The translations under genes were made by a program, and so were the position numbers. Source: Bradyrhizobium vignae (GTDB lineage: Bacteria; Pseudomonadota; Alphaproteobacteria; Rhizobiales; Xanthobacteraceae). Taken from it: a stretch of 64,000 bases of DNA. Under the pieces are notes generated by a model. It ran no database searches, was not told the DNA's origin, and was given only the letters and a program-made list of their open reading frames with translations. Where the stretch lies: the NCBI RefSeq assembly GCF_004114425.1, contig NZ_RDQF01000001.1, forward strand, positions 284,813-348,812. Reading direction: 5' to 3'. This document shows positions 39,202 to 47,607 of the stretch, piece after piece (position 1 is the first letter of the stretch; each line of letters opens with the position of its first letter).

Positions 39202-40049
39202 TGGTCGAGGAAGAAGGCTTTCGGCGCTACGTCGCGCATGTCATCCTCTGGATCGGGATCGCGATCGTCGCCTTCCCCGTCTACATCGCGATCGTCGCCT
39301 CGACCCAGGACAACGCGCTGATCGCGAACGGGCAGATGTCGCTGCTGCCCGGCGGCCACTTCTTCGAGACTTACTATCAGACCATCTTCGTCGGCACGAG
39401 CGGCTCGACCCGCGAGCCCGTCGGCAACATGATGCTGAACTCGCTGATAACGGCGCTGCTGATCGCGGTCGGCAAGATCGCGATCTCGATCATCTCGGCC
39501 TATGCGATCGTGTATTTCCGCTTCCCGTTCCGGATGCCGATCTTCTGGCTCATCTTCATCACGTTGATGCTGCCGGTCGAGGTGCGCATCTATCCGACCT
39601 ACAAGATCGTCGCCGATCTGCATATGCTCGACAGCTATGCCGGCCTGTCGCTGCCGCTGATCGCATCGGCCACCGCGACGCTGCTGTTCCGCCAGTTCTT
39701 CATGACGGTGCCGGACGAATTGCTGGAGGCCTCGCGCATCGACGGCGCAGGTCCCTTGCGCTTCTTCTGGGATACGCTGCTGCCGCTGTCGCGCACCAAC
39801 ATGGCCGCGCTGTTCGTGATCCTGTTCATCCTCGGCTGGAATCAATATCTCTGGCCGCTCTTGATCACCACGCGCGACGACATGCAGACGATCCAGATCG
39901 GCATCCGCAAGATGATCACCACCACCGACGCGCTGACCGAATGGCCGATCGTGATGGCAACCGCCGTGCTCGCCATGCTGCCGCCGGTGTTCGTCGTCGT
40001 CGTGATGCAGAAGCTATTCGTGCGCGGCCTCGTCGAGACGGAGAAGTAG
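39201..40049 (+). CDS. ugpE: sn-glycerol-3-phosphate ABC transporter permease UgpE
   Basis: 282 aa, six membrane helices, second half of the permease heterodimer. EAA loop: LLEASRIDGAGPLRFFWDTLLPL. Start overlaps the ugpA stop (TGATG), so the two permeases should be made in equal amounts. Only 6 nt separate it from ugpC. Confidence 0.94.
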   Translation: MVEEEGFRRYVAHVILWIGIAIVAFPVYIAIVASTQDNALIANGQMSLLPGGHFFETYYQTIFVGTSGSTREPVGNMMLNSLITALLIAVGKIAISIISAYAIVYFRFPFRMPIFWLIFITLMLPVEVRIYPTYKIVADLHMLDSYAGLSLPLIASATATLLFRQFFMTVPDELLEASRIDGAGPLRFFWDTLLPLSRTNMAALFVILFILGWNQYLWPLLITTRDDMQTIQIGIRKMITTTDALTEWPIVMATAVLAMLPPVFVVVVMQKLFVRGLVETEK

Positions 40050-40055
40050 AGATTT

Positions 40056-41144
40056 ATGGCTAACGTCACCCTGCGCAACGTCCGCAAGACCTACACCGGC
40101 GGCTTCGAGGCCATCAAAGGCGTCAACGTCGATGTCGGCGACGGACAGTTCTGCGTGCTGGTCGGACCAAGCGGCTGCGGCAAGTCCACGCTGCTGCGCA
40201 TGGTCGCAGGGCTCGAGACCGTCACCGGCGGCGAGATCGACATCGGCGGGCGCGTCGTCAACCAGATCGAGCCCGCCGACCGCGACATCGCGATGGTGTT
40301 CCAGAACTACGCGCTCTATCCGCATATGAGCGTGTACAACAACATGGCCTATGGCTTGCGCAACCGCGGCATGGCGGAAGCCGAGATCAAGACGCGCGTC
40401 GAGGAAGCCGCGCGCGTGCTCGAATTGTCCGCCATGCTGGAGCGCAAGCCGCGCCAGCTCTCCGGCGGCCAGCGCCAGCGCGTCGCCATGGGCCGCGCCA
40501 TCGTGCGCCAGCCGAAAGTGTTTCTGTTCGACGAGCCGCTCTCCAACCTCGATGCCAAGCTGCGCATCGCGATGCGGGTCGAGATCCGCAAATTGCAGCG
40601 CCGGCTCAACACGACGTCGATCTACGTCACCCACGACCAGCTCGAGGCGATGACGCTCGCCGACATTCTCGTCGTGATGAACGGCGGCCAGGTCGAGCAG
40701 GTCGGCAACCCGCTGGCGATCTACGAGAAGCCGGCGACCACCTTCGTCGCCTCCTTCATCGGCGCGCCGCCGATGAATCTGATGTCGACCCGGCCCGAGG
40801 AGATCCGGTCGCAGCTCGCCGGCAGTGCTGCGGCCGACGCCGGCATCCTCGGCATCCGCCCGGAGGATTTCGTCATCACCGACGAGACGCCCGCCGGCGG
40901 CGTCGCCCTGCCGCTCACCGTGGAGGCGATCGAGCGCGTCGGCGCCGAAACCTTCGTCTACGGCTCGCGCCAGCAGGAAGACCAGCGCGTCGCCGCCACG
41001 CCAGGCGAACTGCCGCCCGGCGAAGTCATCGTCCGCATTCCCGGAACCGAAGCCCCCGCCATCGGCGCGAAAATCCGCGTCGCGGCGGTGCAGAGCAAGC
41101 TGCATTTGTTCAGCGGCGACGGGCGGAAGCGGATCGAGGCCTGA
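40056..41144 (+). CDS. ugpC: sn-glycerol-3-phosphate ABC transporter ATP-binding protein UgpC
   Basis: 362 aa ATPase of the MalK/UgpC type. Walker [11 protein letters not shown]-loop [14 protein letters not shown], signature [19 protein letters not shown], Walker [14 protein letters not shown], switch His in [11 protein letters not shown]. Residues about 240-362 form the MOI/TOBE regulatory domain that in MalK and UgpC receives regulatory inputs. Completes the importer that brings in glycerol-3-phosphate and its diesters as a phosphate source. Confidence 0.94.
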   Translation: MANVTLRNVRKTYTGGFEAIKGVNVDVGDGQFCVLVGPSGCGKSTLLRMVAGLETVTGGEIDIGGRVVNQIEPADRDIAMVFQNYALYPHMSVYNNMAYGLRNRGMAEAEIKTRVEEAARVLELSAMLERKPRQLSGGQRQRVAMGRAIVRQPKVFLFDEPLSNLDAKLRIAMRVEIRKLQRRLNTTSIYVTHDQLEAMTLADILVVMNGGQVEQVGNPLAIYEKPATTFVASFIGAPPMNLMSTRPEEIRSQLAGSAAADAGILGIRPEDFVITDETPAGGVALPLTVEAIERVGAETFVYGSRQQEDQRVAATPGELPPGEVIVRIPGTEAPAIGAKIRVAAVQSKLHLFSGDGRKRIEA

Positions 41145-41175
41145 CGGGTTCCGAAAGGAGTCCGATCAAAACCGT

Positions 41176-41214
41176 GAAAACAACCCCATGCACAGTAGAA
41201 GGGGCTTTGTTTTC
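41176..41214 (+). terminator. Stem-loop after ugpC
   Basis: AAAACA...CCCC at the left pairs with GGGG...TGTTTT at the right, with small internal loops, then TTC. Located 32 nt after the ugpC stop; plausible operon terminator. Confidence 0.5.
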
Positions 41215-41238
41215 GTTGGGGAAATTCGGCGGCAGATT

Positions 41239-41324
41239 CGTCATGCCCGGGCTTGTCACGGGCATCCACATTCTTGGTGCCGCGAGGAAGGTCGTGGATG
41301 GCCGCGACGAGCCCGGCCATGACG
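41239..41324. repeat. Dispersed palindromic repeat, family 2
   Basis: Starts cgtcatgcccgggcttgtc and ends gcccggccatgacg, so CGTCATG/CATGACG form the outer inverted repeat; inner cttggtgccgcgag and gtcgtggatggc. Belongs to the ubiquitous cgtcatgcccgggcttg type in Bradyrhizobium intergenic DNA (from memory). Confidence 0.75.
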
Positions 41325-41455
41325 CCTAATGCGATGCTCTGGGCCTGACGATGGTGGCGTCGGCCCATCCACAGGCCCCGGCTACGTCCTTGAACCCACA
41401 CATGGATATGCCCATATTGCTGACCAAGGGGTGCCTTGACGGGCCCTGAAACACC

Positions 41456-41478
41456 AAAGTCGCTTCTGCGAGGACTTT
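41456..41478 (+). promoter_or_regulatory. ROSE-type RNA thermometer hairpin covering the hsp20 ribosome site
   Basis: AAAGTC (41456-41461) pairs with GACTTT (41473-41478). The inner TCGCT (41460-41464) matches the UYGCU ROSE signature and lies opposite AGGA (41471-41474), the Shine-Dalgarno, 11 nt before the ATG. ROSE elements mask the ribosome site at low temperature in Bradyrhizobium small heat-shock genes. Further hairpins upstream (TTGCT at 41417) would be usual. Confidence 0.7.
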
Positions 41479-41485
41479 GTAAACT

Positions 41486-41911
41486 ATGTCTCGTGTTCCA
41501 ACGCTCTCCAGTCCCTTCCTGCTGGGCTTCGACGAGATCGAGCGCGTGCTCGACCGCGTCGTCAAAGGCGCCGACGGCTACCCTCCCTACAATATCGAGA
41601 GGTGTGACCGCACGGACGGCCAGCCCGAGCGTTTGCGCATCACGCTGGCGGTTGCCGGATTCACGCGCGACCAACTCGATGTAACCATTGAGGAAAACCA
41701 GCTCGTGATCCGCGGGCGGCAGCAGGACGAAAAGACCCGGCAATACATCCATCGCGGCATCGCCGCGCGCCACTTCCAGCGCACCTTCGTGCTGGCTGAG
41801 GGGATGCTGGTGCTGGGTGCGGATCTGAAGAACGGGCTGTTGTCGATCGATCTGGCCCGGCCTGAACCGGAGCGGATCGTTAAGACAATCGCTATCAATG
41901 AGCACGAATAA
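41486..41911 (+). CDS. Hsp20/alpha-crystallin small heat shock protein
   Basis: 141 aa holdase chaperone. Short N-terminal arm (SPFLLGFDEIERVLDRV), alpha-crystallin domain starting YPPYNIE with LRITLAVAGFTRDQLDVTIEENQLVIRG, and the AxxxGLLSIDL-like ADLKNGLLSIDLARP strand; the C-terminal tail is short. Class A type of rhizobial sHSP by size and motif. Preceded by a ROSE-like hairpin and followed after 50 nt by a DUF1150 gene. Confidence 0.94.
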   Translation: MSRVPTLSSPFLLGFDEIERVLDRVVKGADGYPPYNIERCDRTDGQPERLRITLAVAGFTRDQLDVTIEENQLVIRGRQQDEKTRQYIHRGIAARHFQRTFVLAEGMLVLGADLKNGLLSIDLARPEPERIVKTIAINEHE

Positions 41912-41961
41912 TGGAACGAGTAGCGGACTCGACCGCTTAGTGTTCCAGAGGAGTCGAGACC

Positions 41962-42234
41962 ATGAGTGAAGGTCACGTTGCGTTCGAATACGAAGCCAAG
42001 AACGTCTCTCCGGAGACGCTAGCGACCCTGGGCGAAGGCCATATCGCCTATGTGAAGCAGATCCGCTCCGAGGACGTGCCGGACCTGTTCCCCGAGGCGC
42101 CCAAGATTGCGCCGGGTCTCAAGCTGTTCGCGCTCCACGCCGCCGACGGCACGCCGATCATGTTGACCGACAGCCGCGAAGCCGCAATCGCCAACGCCTG
42201 GAGCAACGAGCTGCAAGCGGTGAGCGTGCACTGA
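41962..42234 (+). CDS. DUF1150 family protein
   Basis: 90 aa: ATLGEGHIAYVKQIRSEDV and FALHAADGTPIMLTDSREAAIANAWSNEL are the family core. Small alphaproteobacterial protein of unknown function that regularly follows hsp20 genes, suggesting heat-shock co-expression. gaggagtc precedes the ATG. A 34-bp piece almost identical to its codons for GEGHIAYVKQI recurs at 45292-45325. Confidence 0.9.
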   Translation: MSEGHVAFEYEAKNVSPETLATLGEGHIAYVKQIRSEDVPDLFPEAPKIAPGLKLFALHAADGTPIMLTDSREAAIANAWSNELQAVSVH

Positions 42235-42355
42235 GCACGCGCGTCGCAGGAATAGAGTTTTGACGGGCATGCCTTCGCACGAAGGCGTGCCCGTTTCACT
42301 TTGACGACGAATTCGGATACTCTAAAATCTGGTTGATCCGACCAGAAAGCGCAAC

Positions 42356-42664
42356 ATGGCGGCAAAGCCCCCCTCTTCAAAGCCCCCCTCTTCGAAGAAG
42401 GGTCTTCAATCGAGACGATGGAGCCTTCAGGATGCGAAAACGCATCTGAGCCACATCGTCAGAGAGGCCCAACGCTCTGGACCACAGCGCGTGACGCCGC
42501 ACGGGAAGGACGCCGCGGTGATTGTCGCGGCAGAGGAATTTGACCGCCTTCAGCGGCCCGTAAGCGGCCGCGATATCGCTGTCGCCCTTGCCAAGTCTCC
42601 ATTGGGCGACCTGGAGTTCGAACGCCTGACGATCAAGTCCAAGGTTCGGGACGTCGAGCTTTGA
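42356..42664 (+). CDS. Phd/YefM-type antitoxin
   Basis: 102 aa. After a Ser/Pro/Lys N-terminal tail that itself is a short direct repeat (PPSSK twice), the domain reads RRWSLQDAKTHLSHIVREAQ, GPQRVTPHGKDAAVIVAAEEFDRLQ: the N-terminal DNA-binding part of Phd/YefM. The C-terminal part, LGDLEFERLTIKSKVRDVEL, would neutralise a toxin. The toxin gene that follows after 4 nt is broken, so this antitoxin is now an orphan. Confidence 0.85.
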   Translation: MAAKPPSSKPPSSKKGLQSRRWSLQDAKTHLSHIVREAQRSGPQRVTPHGKDAAVIVAAEEFDRLQRPVSGRDIAVALAKSPLGDLEFERLTIKSKVRDVEL

Positions 42665-42668
42665 GGGG

Positions 42669-42860
42669 ATGGCTGCTCGATACCAAACGTGGTTTCGGAA
42701 CTACGCAGGCCGAAACCCAATCCTGATGAGCCAATTTTGCCGCCACACGTTCGGACAACCGGATTTGTTCATCGCGTCCATCGCCGCTTCACAGGACCTG
42801 ATCGTGGTTACACGCGATGTCGACGAATTCGTCGAGGCGCGCGTCCGGCTCAGGTCGCGA
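42669..42860 (+). pseudogene. Remnant of a VapC/FitB-like PIN-domain toxin
   Basis: PIN-toxin pieces are spread over three frames. WLLDT (frame from 42670) lacks continuity with NVVSELRRPKPNPDEP (frame from 42689) because of one extra A in accaaacgtgg. The C-terminal part, LFIASIAASQDLIVVTRDVDEFVEARVRL, follows in the frame of 42669. The middle of the domain (about 60 residues) is missing. It directly follows the intact antitoxin, as a toxin would. Confidence 0.75.
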
Positions 42861-42872
42861 AAGTTTCAAACT

Positions 42873-43913
42873 TCAACGCCCCGCCGGGATCAGCGCCCGC
42901 ATGATGTCCGGCTTCCAGCTTTGACGCGCGCTGTCGAAGGCGGCGAAATCATGGTCGAACTGCCAATAGGCCCATGCCCAGCCAAGCCGCTCCGCACCTC
43001 GCGCTATGAACGATAGGTATCTCGTCCGAGCTTCGGCTGGAGCGGCCTCGTACACGCCGAACTCGCCGAGATAGATTGGGCGCTTTTCCCGCTCGGACCA
43101 GATACGCACCTTCTCGAAATCGGCGAGAGCCTTCCGTTCGTCCTCCGGGGTGCCCCAATCAAGTGGCCCTACTCGCGAAAACGTTTCGGACCACGGTGCG
43201 CCCTGATGCGTGAAACGGATCGGCGCGTAATAATGAAACGTGACGATGAGGTTTCGGTCATCTGACGGCAGGACCAGGTCCTCGACAGGGATGTCATCGA
43301 TGTTGAGAACCGCAGCGATCACTGCCCGCCGGGGATTGGTGGCGCGGATGATGCCGAGACACTCATTCAGAAGGGCGTTCCAGGCGGCAGACGTCATCTG
43401 CCCGCCCGGCTCGTTGAGAACCTCGAAGACAAGCCTCGGATATTTTCCGGCATAGCGCGCGGCGATTTGCGTCCAGAACGCTTTCAGCTTCTCGGCGCAT
43501 CCGGACACGTCGCGCTGGCAAACACCGGTATCGTGTTCGTCGAGGACGGGGATGAGATTCCGGGCGAGCACTTCCTCGATAACGGCATTGAGCCGGCGCA
43601 AGACGATGTCATCCAGCAAATTCCCGGGGCCCATGAACTTGAAGGCAAAGAAATTGATCCGAACGTGCGAGAACCCGGCGTTTCTGATCGCAGTGAGGTT
43701 GTCCAGGCGGAATGGCGCGTTCCGGCCGCCTTCCCAGATACCGTCGTAGCCGAGGATGTTGATGCCGCGCCCCAATCTCGGGGGCGCAGGCGCGGTGCCC
43801 TGCCCGGCTGCCTCGGCGTGACGGCAGATCGCAAGCACGGATATCGCCAAGGCGAGACCCAAAGTGACCGGCCAGCGGGCGCAGATGGCCTTCATCCTGC
43901 TTGCCCCCATCAT
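42873..43913 (-). CDS. Secreted glycoside hydrolase family 5 (cellulase-type)
   Basis: 346 aa from ATG 43913, whose ATGA overlaps the stop of the upstream ligase-like gene; ATG 43895 is an alternative start. Signal peptide (ARWPVTLGLALAISVLAICRHAEA). GH5 marks: GINILGYDGIWEG, VRINFFAFKF, acid/base Glu in VFEVLNEPGG, HYY in VTFHYYAPIRFTHQG, nucleophile Glu in IYLGEFGVYE. Likely a beta-glycanase trimming or releasing the polysaccharide made by the neighbouring gene. The end lies 13 bp from the vapC relic. Confidence 0.88.
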   Translation of the reverse strand: MMGASRMKAICARWPVTLGLALAISVLAICRHAEAAGQGTAPAPPRLGRGINILGYDGIWEGGRNAPFRLDNLTAIRNAGFSHVRINFFAFKFMGPGNLLDDIVLRRLNAVIEEVLARNLIPVLDEHDTGVCQRDVSGCAEKLKAFWTQIAARYAGKYPRLVFEVLNEPGGQMTSAAWNALLNECLGIIRATNPRRAVIAAVLNIDDIPVEDLVLPSDDRNLIVTFHYYAPIRFTHQGAPWSETFSRVGPLDWGTPEDERKALADFEKVRIWSEREKRPIYLGEFGVYEAAPAEARTRYLSFIARGAERLGWAWAYWQFDHDFAAFDSARQSWKPDIMRALIPAGR

Positions 43914-45202
43914 TGCTGCAGGGGTTGCTGCGGCACCGGCCTGCACACTGCGAAGAAGAATGCGACGAGAAGCACCGACGTGAACATCGTCGAGCGAAGC
44001 AACATCGTCTCGGTGAAATTCGATTGAAAGCTCAGGACGACGAATCCGATGATGAGCGCGCAGTGGCAACGATCGATCGAGCGAGTGGCGATCAAATACA
44101 GGACCTTTTCCGAGAACAGATAGACGCTCGCAACGAACAGAACGTATCCCAGAAATCCGGTTTCAATCGCCACCGCGACGTAACCGCTGTGATAATTGTC
44201 GAGCACCCAGCCATGGTTCTGATTGAAATAGTCGTAAATCGAAGGCCGCGTCCAGAATCCGTTGATGCCGAAGCCCAGCAGCGGCGCGTCGTTGAAATGG
44301 CTGATGGCGTACTGCCAAATGAAGGTCCGCTCGGTGAAATCGATGGTCGATTCGCCGATACGGATGGAATCGTACCCCGTCACATAGAAATACAGCATCA
44401 GCAGGGCGGCCAGGATGCACATGATGAACGGCAGCACCGCGTAGACTCTCATGCAGCGGATCGACCACATCGAAGTCACGAGCAGTCCGCCCGCGGCAAG
44501 CGCAACGGCACCGGCACCACGAGATCCCGAGGCGATGACGCAGGTCGATGCCAGGAGAAAGGTCGAGAGGAAAGCGATCCACCCCTGGCCCGTCATCTTC
44601 TGATAACAGGCGAAAAACATCAGATAGGCGCTGATGAAGCCGAGCGTCTGCTTCGATTCATATATTCCCTGCCACTGGCCATTGTGCATCCAGCTCTGGT
44701 CAACGCCGATCTCGGGCACGAAGACCGCACACAGGGCCGAGGCGGCGACCAGGATGAAGAGCCCCAGCGCCGTCGATCCGACGATCTCGTCGATGTCGAT
44801 ACGCGTGATGAGGCAGTAAGCACCGAAGGTCGTCACCACAAGTGCCGCGCTCTTCATGATCGCTGCGGTGGCGAGGCTGGTCCAGAGAACGGAAACGGCA
44901 GCGAGAGTATAGAATGCGACCAGCGCGATGAGATCGGGATTGGGCTGCACGCGCACGCGTGGACGCACGAAGACGCTGGCGTAGATCAGGATGACCCACA
45001 TCAAGAGCGCGAGGGCCTGTTGCACATAGCTCCACTCTGCGGGGAGCAATGCCGGGTGGAAAACGCCCATCGACGCGATCACGTTGACGGTGATCGAGAT
45101 GCGGATCACGTTTCTGGCAAGCGTTTCCACGCCGGCGCCGGGCGCTTTCCAGATCGCGCTGTCGTATGCCTCGGAATCCGCTACGGTGTGCAGGCTGGCC
45201 AT
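43910..45202 (-). CDS. O-antigen ligase / polymerase family membrane protein (Wzy/WaaL-like)
   Basis: 430 aa from ATG 45202 (MASLHTVADSEAYDS), with GGAAGG before it; the frame runs on to 45868 but that part belongs to a decayed regulator. About ten membrane helices. O-antigen ligase core in SKQTLGFISAYLMFFAC, IASGSRGAGAVALAAGG, and a large periplasmic loop ending LLGFGINGFWTRPSIYDYF and NYHSGYVAVAIETGFLG, with the conserved HSGY-type motif. Coupled to the GH5 gene by ATGA, so polymerise/ligate and cleave steps are made together. Confidence 0.87.
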   Translation of the reverse strand: MASLHTVADSEAYDSAIWKAPGAGVETLARNVIRISITVNVIASMGVFHPALLPAEWSYVQQALALLMWVILIYASVFVRPRVRVQPNPDLIALVAFYTLAAVSVLWTSLATAAIMKSAALVVTTFGAYCLITRIDIDEIVGSTALGLFILVAASALCAVFVPEIGVDQSWMHNGQWQGIYESKQTLGFISAYLMFFACYQKMTGQGWIAFLSTFLLASTCVIASGSRGAGAVALAAGGLLVTSMWSIRCMRVYAVLPFIMCILAALLMLYFYVTGYDSIRIGESTIDFTERTFIWQYAISHFNDAPLLGFGINGFWTRPSIYDYFNQNHGWVLDNYHSGYVAVAIETGFLGYVLFVASVYLFSEKVLYLIATRSIDRCHCALIIGFVVLSFQSNFTETMLLRSTMFTSVLLVAFFFAVCRPVPQQPLQQ

Positions 45203-45291
45203 GAGCCGACCTTCCGAAAGCACGGTTAATATTTCCCTTAAGGTTGCATCGCGACCCCTTCGCGCGGTCGGCGGCCTCAGGGCAAACCTTC

Positions 45292-45325
45292 GGCGAAGGT
45301 CATATCGCCGATGTGAAGCAGATCC
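45292..45325 (+). repeat. 34-bp fragment duplicated from the DUF1150 gene
   Basis: Matches 42031-42064 at 32 of 34 positions and keeps the frame for GEGHIADVKQIP (GEGHIAYVKQI in the intact gene). It lies at the 3' end of the broken regulator, on the opposite strand. It is either a recombination footprint or the last visible piece of a decayed DUF1150 copy. Confidence 0.7.
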
Positions 45326-45329
45326 CAGC

Positions 45330-46129
45330 CACGATGGATTCGAGACCGACAGGAGGCTTGCAGCCTTGTGAAGGCGCGCTTCGAGTCGTTCGTCCGCGGG
45401 TGTGCCGAGACCGGTGGAGGCGTCAATAAGGGCCTGCGACAGCGCTCCGATCACATCCGTCGAGACCCTGCTCGCTTCGGCCGTGAACGAGCCGGCGTCA
45501 GCCATGTCGAGCTGGAGCCGGAAGGCTTTCACGATTCGCCTTGAAGGCATTTCCCGCAAAGTGGCGGCACAATCGAGATGCTCGTCGCCAGCGAGAAAGC
45601 TCATCTGCAGGACGTAGCGCGCGTCAGCGGCGGCGGAGCGCCAGTCCTCGGCAACCAACGACCTTGCGACCAACGCCGGCGGCGATCTTGTCGCGGAGCT
45701 GGGCGACCAGGGACGAGGCCTGCTGGCTGAAGGGATGCCCCTGAGGTCCGAAAGCCGGGCCAATGACCAGGAATCCGCCGACCGCCGCCGAAGACGATGC
45801 GGCGATCCAGACATAGCCCTCGCCATATTGTGTGGCGATGTACTTTGGCGATTTGGCGCTGTCGCCAAGCTTGGTCCGCAGCCTGTTCACCAGAAAGTCG
45901 ATGTTGCGGTCGGATATGTCGGATTCCGAAGCAACCTCATCGAGCAGACGGCCGCGGCGCGTGAGGCGGATGCGGATTCCGGGTGAGGGCGAGCAACAGC
46001 GCGCGCTCGTTTCTGGTGAACTTGATCGTCTGCCCATTGCGGCGCGAACAGGCACGTCTCGTCGAGGATCAGATCTCCGAAGCGGAGATCTGGCACTTTG
46101 TTCACTCCTGCCCCCTTAAGGCCAGTCAA
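45330..46129 (-). pseudogene. Frameshifted OmpR-type winged-helix regulator
   Basis: Three frame breaks are visible. VPDLRFGDLILDETCLFAP (to about 46042) continues as NGQTIKFTRNERALLLALTRNPH in another frame, then, after one extra C near 45975, as RLTRRGRLLDEVASES, IDFLVNRLRTKLGD and YIATQYGEGYVWIA. A third break near 45660 leads to VAEDWRSAAADARYVLQMSFLAGDE and the effector region. Together they spell a one-component regulator with N-terminal wHTH. The 3' end is lost at the DUF1150 fragment. Confidence 0.75.
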
Positions 46130-46240
46130 GCGCCGATCAGAGACAGGTATCCTCGTGAACGGCCCTGCCGCAAGCCTTGCATGGAGTCGCCGAAAATGCC
46201 GCGGCAGTTGGACGCGATAACGACGGCTTGGCGCGGAGCT

Positions 46241-46702
46241 TTACGCCGCAGTCGCGGGCGGCAGAGCGAGCACCGAATAGATCGCCTGGGCGTCGCGCGA
46301 GGCGCGGAGCTTCTTGGCGATGTCCTGATCGCGCAGGAGACGAGCGATGCGAGCGAGCGCCTTGAGGTGATCGGCGCCGGCGCCTTCGGGGGCGAGCAGC
46401 AGGAAGACCAGGTCGACCGGCTGGCCGTCCATCGCCTCGAAATCGATCGGGCGATCGAGCCGCGCGAACAGGCCAAAGATCTTTTCCAGCTTGGGCAGCT
46501 TGCCGTGGGGAATGGCGACGCCATAGCCGACCGCGGTGGTGCCGAGCTTCTCCCGCTGCAGCAGCACCTCGAATACCGAGCGCTCGTTCTGCCCGGTCAG
46601 CTCGGCGGCCTTGGCTGCGAGCTCCTGCAGGGCCTGCTTCTTGCTGTTGACCTTCAATGCCGGGAGAATCGCCTCGGGTGCGACCAGATCGGTAATCGGC
46701 AT
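46241..46702 (-). CDS. ptsN: Nitrogen PTS enzyme IIA (EIIA-Ntr)
   Basis: 153 aa. Phosphorylatable His in VGYGVAIPHGKLPKL; VDLVFLLLAPEGAGADHLKALARIARLLRD is the family core. Final phosphoryl acceptor of PtsP-PtsO; regulates K+ uptake, nitrogen and carbon responses rather than sugar import. Its place beyond rpoN-hpf is conserved across proteobacteria. About 218 nt separate it from hpf. Confidence 0.96.
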   Translation of the reverse strand: MPITDLVAPEAILPALKVNSKKQALQELAAKAAELTGQNERSVFEVLLQREKLGTTAVGYGVAIPHGKLPKLEKIFGLFARLDRPIDFEAMDGQPVDLVFLLLAPEGAGADHLKALARIARLLRDQDIAKKLRASRDAQAIYSVLALPPATAA

Positions 46703-46888
46703 GGAGGGTTTCCGAGGTGAATTAAACCGTCAGGTTCCGAATTGGCCAGCTTGATAGACCAAACTGAGCCGGCGTCAATAACATGAAGCAGGAGGCGGAC
46801 TTAGCCCCGGTTCAGATGTGGGGGGCTTCTACTCCAACGCAATCCCGGTGCCAACTCCCGCATGCGGCTTTGCCCCCGTCATTGTTAA

Positions 46889-46911
46889 GGGGCCGGAATG
46901 CTACGGGCCCC
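46889..46911 (-). terminator. Stem-loop after hpf
   Basis: On the minus strand GGGGCC pairs with GGCCCC around 11 nt and is followed by TTAAC; 10 nt past the hpf stop. Weak T tract. Confidence 0.4.
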
Positions 46912-46920
46912 GTCCCAGGC

Positions 46921-47526
46921 CTAACCATCCGACCGGCCGTCGACCTTCGCACCCGGCGGGTCAATCCAGCCCACATTGCCGTCCGCCCGGCGGTAAATGA
47001 TGTTCACCCGGCCGGACGAACCATGCTGGAACACCAGGCAGGGTGCCCCGCTGAGGTCGAGTTCCATGACAGCTTCGCTGACCGAGAGCCGCTTCAGCGC
47101 CGTGGTTTGCTCCGCAATGATGACGGGGCTGTAGCCGGTGACTTCCTCTTCACCCTCCCCAGGCGCTTCCAGCACATAGCTGGTGGCATCGAGCGCAGCC
47201 ATCGCCTCGGAGGCGGCATGGGCCTTGCGGGCGGAGCGGTCCTTGAGCCGGTTCTTGTAGCGACGCAGCCGCTTCTCGATCATCAGCAGCGCCTGGTCAG
47301 CGCTGGCATAAGCATCCGGCGCGTTCGAATCGGCCTCCAGCGTAATTCCCGAATCGAGATGCAGGGCGCAATCGGTGCGGAAACCGAAGCCGTCCTTGCT
47401 CAGCGTGATGTGGCCGGAATAGTTGCCGTCGAAATATTTGCGCAGCACCTCGTCGGTTCGGTCGGCGACGCGACCGCGCAGGGCCTCGCCGACGCTGATG
47501 CTCTTTCCCGAGATTCTGAGAGTCAT
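46921..47526 (-). CDS. hpf: Ribosome hibernation promoting factor, long form
   Basis: 201 aa from ATG 47526 (MTLRISGKSISVGEAL) with GAGG upstream. N-terminal YfiA-type ribosome-binding domain (about 1-105: FGFRTDCALHLDSGITLEADSNAPDAYASAD) and a C-terminal dimerisation domain (about 140-195: VIIAEQTTALKRLSVSEAVMELDLSG, FQHGSSGRVNIIYRRADGNVGWIDP). Long HPF makes inactive 100S ribosome dimers in stationary phase. Between rpoN and ptsN, as in most rhizobia. Confidence 0.95.
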   Translation of the reverse strand: MTLRISGKSISVGEALRGRVADRTDEVLRKYFDGNYSGHITLSKDGFGFRTDCALHLDSGITLEADSNAPDAYASADQALLMIEKRLRRYKNRLKDRSARKAHAASEAMAALDATSYVLEAPGEGEEEVTGYSPVIIAEQTTALKRLSVSEAVMELDLSGAPCLVFQHGSSGRVNIIYRRADGNVGWIDPPGAKVDGRSDG

Positions 47527-47607
47527 GTGATGCCTCGCTTGGTTGGTGCCCAGCTTGGATCGGTCTCGATGGGGAATCGAGAGTAGCGCGATTTCGCTCC
47601 GGCGCAA

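Noticed and set aside
45202..45868. N-terminal extension of the O-antigen-ligase frame
   Set aside because: The extension reads through the decayed wHTH regulator and the DUF1150 fragment; membrane-protein character starts only after ATG 45202.
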